Assembly (NCBI GenBank): GCA_022545875.1
Contig: JAKEIF010000078.1
Span: forward strand, 1 to 5,063
Direction: 5' to 3'
From: Nitrososphaera sp.
GTDB taxonomy: Archaea > Thermoproteota > Nitrososphaeria > Nitrososphaerales > Nitrososphaeraceae
Length of the DNA: 5,063 nucleotides
Under the pieces are notes generated by a model that made no database searches, was not told where the DNA came from, and saw only the letters and a list, made by a program, of their open reading frames with translations. Both the position numbers and the translations under genes were made by a program. Numbering within the stretch: the stretch's first letter is position 1; each line of letters begins with the position of its first letter. Below, one piece after another: positions 4,795 to 5,063 of this stretch.

Positions 4795-5063
4795 ATGGCG
4801 GACAAGGCGCTTGTACTTCTCTCTGGAGGGCTTGATTCGGCGACTTGCCTTTACTGGGCGAAGAAAAGGTTCGCAGAAATCAGTGCGATAACTTTCAATT
4901 ATTCAGGAAGAGTCGAAGGAGAGAAACGCGCCACTGCAAAATTGGCCGACAGTGCGGGCGTCTTTAGGCTAATCGAAATCGATCTTCCGTTTATGGAGGA
5001 AGCGTCAGACTTTTTTGGAGTCAAGAAAAAGCGCCTCAAGAAGGGCCTTCCATCGTCTTACAT
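4795..5063 (+). CDS. queC: 7-cyano-7-deazaguanine synthase (QueC), 3' end missing
   Basis: QueC uses ATP and ammonia to convert 7-carboxy-7-deazaguanine to preQ0 (7-cyano-7-deazaguanine), the precursor of archaeosine. The visible 89 codons begin MADKALVLLSGGLDSATCLY, with the PP-loop SGGLDS at residues 10-15, followed by WAKKRF, the AITFNYSGRVEGEKRATAKL segment (the QueC family pattern of F-x-Y, Gly, Arg and an acidic residue before a helix), and IEIDLPFMEEAS. The frame stays open to the window edge; about 130-150 residues, including the zinc-binding Cys cluster, should follow. The PP-loop is at the very N-terminus, so this is not the GAT-QueC fusion known from some archaea. The ATG is the base after the queD TAG, with no clear Shine-Dalgarno site of its own nearby (a GGAG at 4774-4777 is distant), which implies an operon with translational coupling. 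Confidence 0.93.
   Translation, partial: MADKALVLLSGGLDSATCLYWAKKRFAEISAITFNYSGRVEGEKRATAKLADSAGVFRLIEIDLPFMEEASDFFGVKKKRLKKGLPSSY

Noticed and set aside
4795..5063. GAT-QueC fusion that makes archaeosine from preQ0-tRNA
   Set aside because: The PP-loop is at residues 10-15, so no glutaminase domain precedes it, and queD ends immediately upstream.

Overview
The window looks like a chromosomal segment of a Nitrososphaera-like thaumarchaeon (Nitrososphaerota). The signs are archaeal: TATA elements about 25-40 bases before start codons with little or no Shine-Dalgarno sequence, an archaeal two-module type II secretion F protein, a small winged-helix regulator of a kind abundant in ammonia-oxidising archaea, and a queD-queC pair serving archaeosine synthesis. 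The genus is inferred from protein style and moderate G+C, not from a marker gene.

Layout. Positions 1-1170 (+) hold the C-terminal part of a polytopic T2SF/FlaJ/TadC-type membrane protein whose beginning lies outside the window. After an 88-base gap with a TATA element and an inverted repeat come a winged-helix DNA-binding protein (1259-1666, +) and a small roadblock/profilin-like protein of unknown function (1694-2137, +). The latter overlaps, tail to tail by 21 bases, a gene on the other strand (2117-2929, -) for a stand-alone asparagine-synthase-type PP-loop domain with no glutaminase half. Upstream of that, also on minus, is a DUF72 (YecE-like) TIM-barrel protein (3006-3788). A 175-base divergent promoter region (3789-3963) separates DUF72 from queD (3964-4794, +), which carries an extra N-terminal domain resembling a degenerate PD-(D/E)XK nuclease fold. 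queC (4795-5063, +) starts on the base after the queD stop and runs off the window.

Function. queD and queC form a translationally adjacent pair for two steps of the GTP to preQ0 route (7-carboxy-7-deazaguanine branch), which in archaea feeds archaeosine at tRNA position 15. The other genes do not form an obvious pathway with them. The winged-helix protein and the neighbouring roadblock-like protein may form a small regulatory pair. An inverted repeat with the core CATACATG occurs beside the candidate TATA elements of both the winged-helix gene and the asparagine-synthase-like gene, suggesting a shared operator.

I see no RNA gene, insertion sequence, CRISPR array, attachment site or replication origin. 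The most unusual item is the fused N-terminal domain of QueD. I found no clear evidence of an entirely new multi-gene system.
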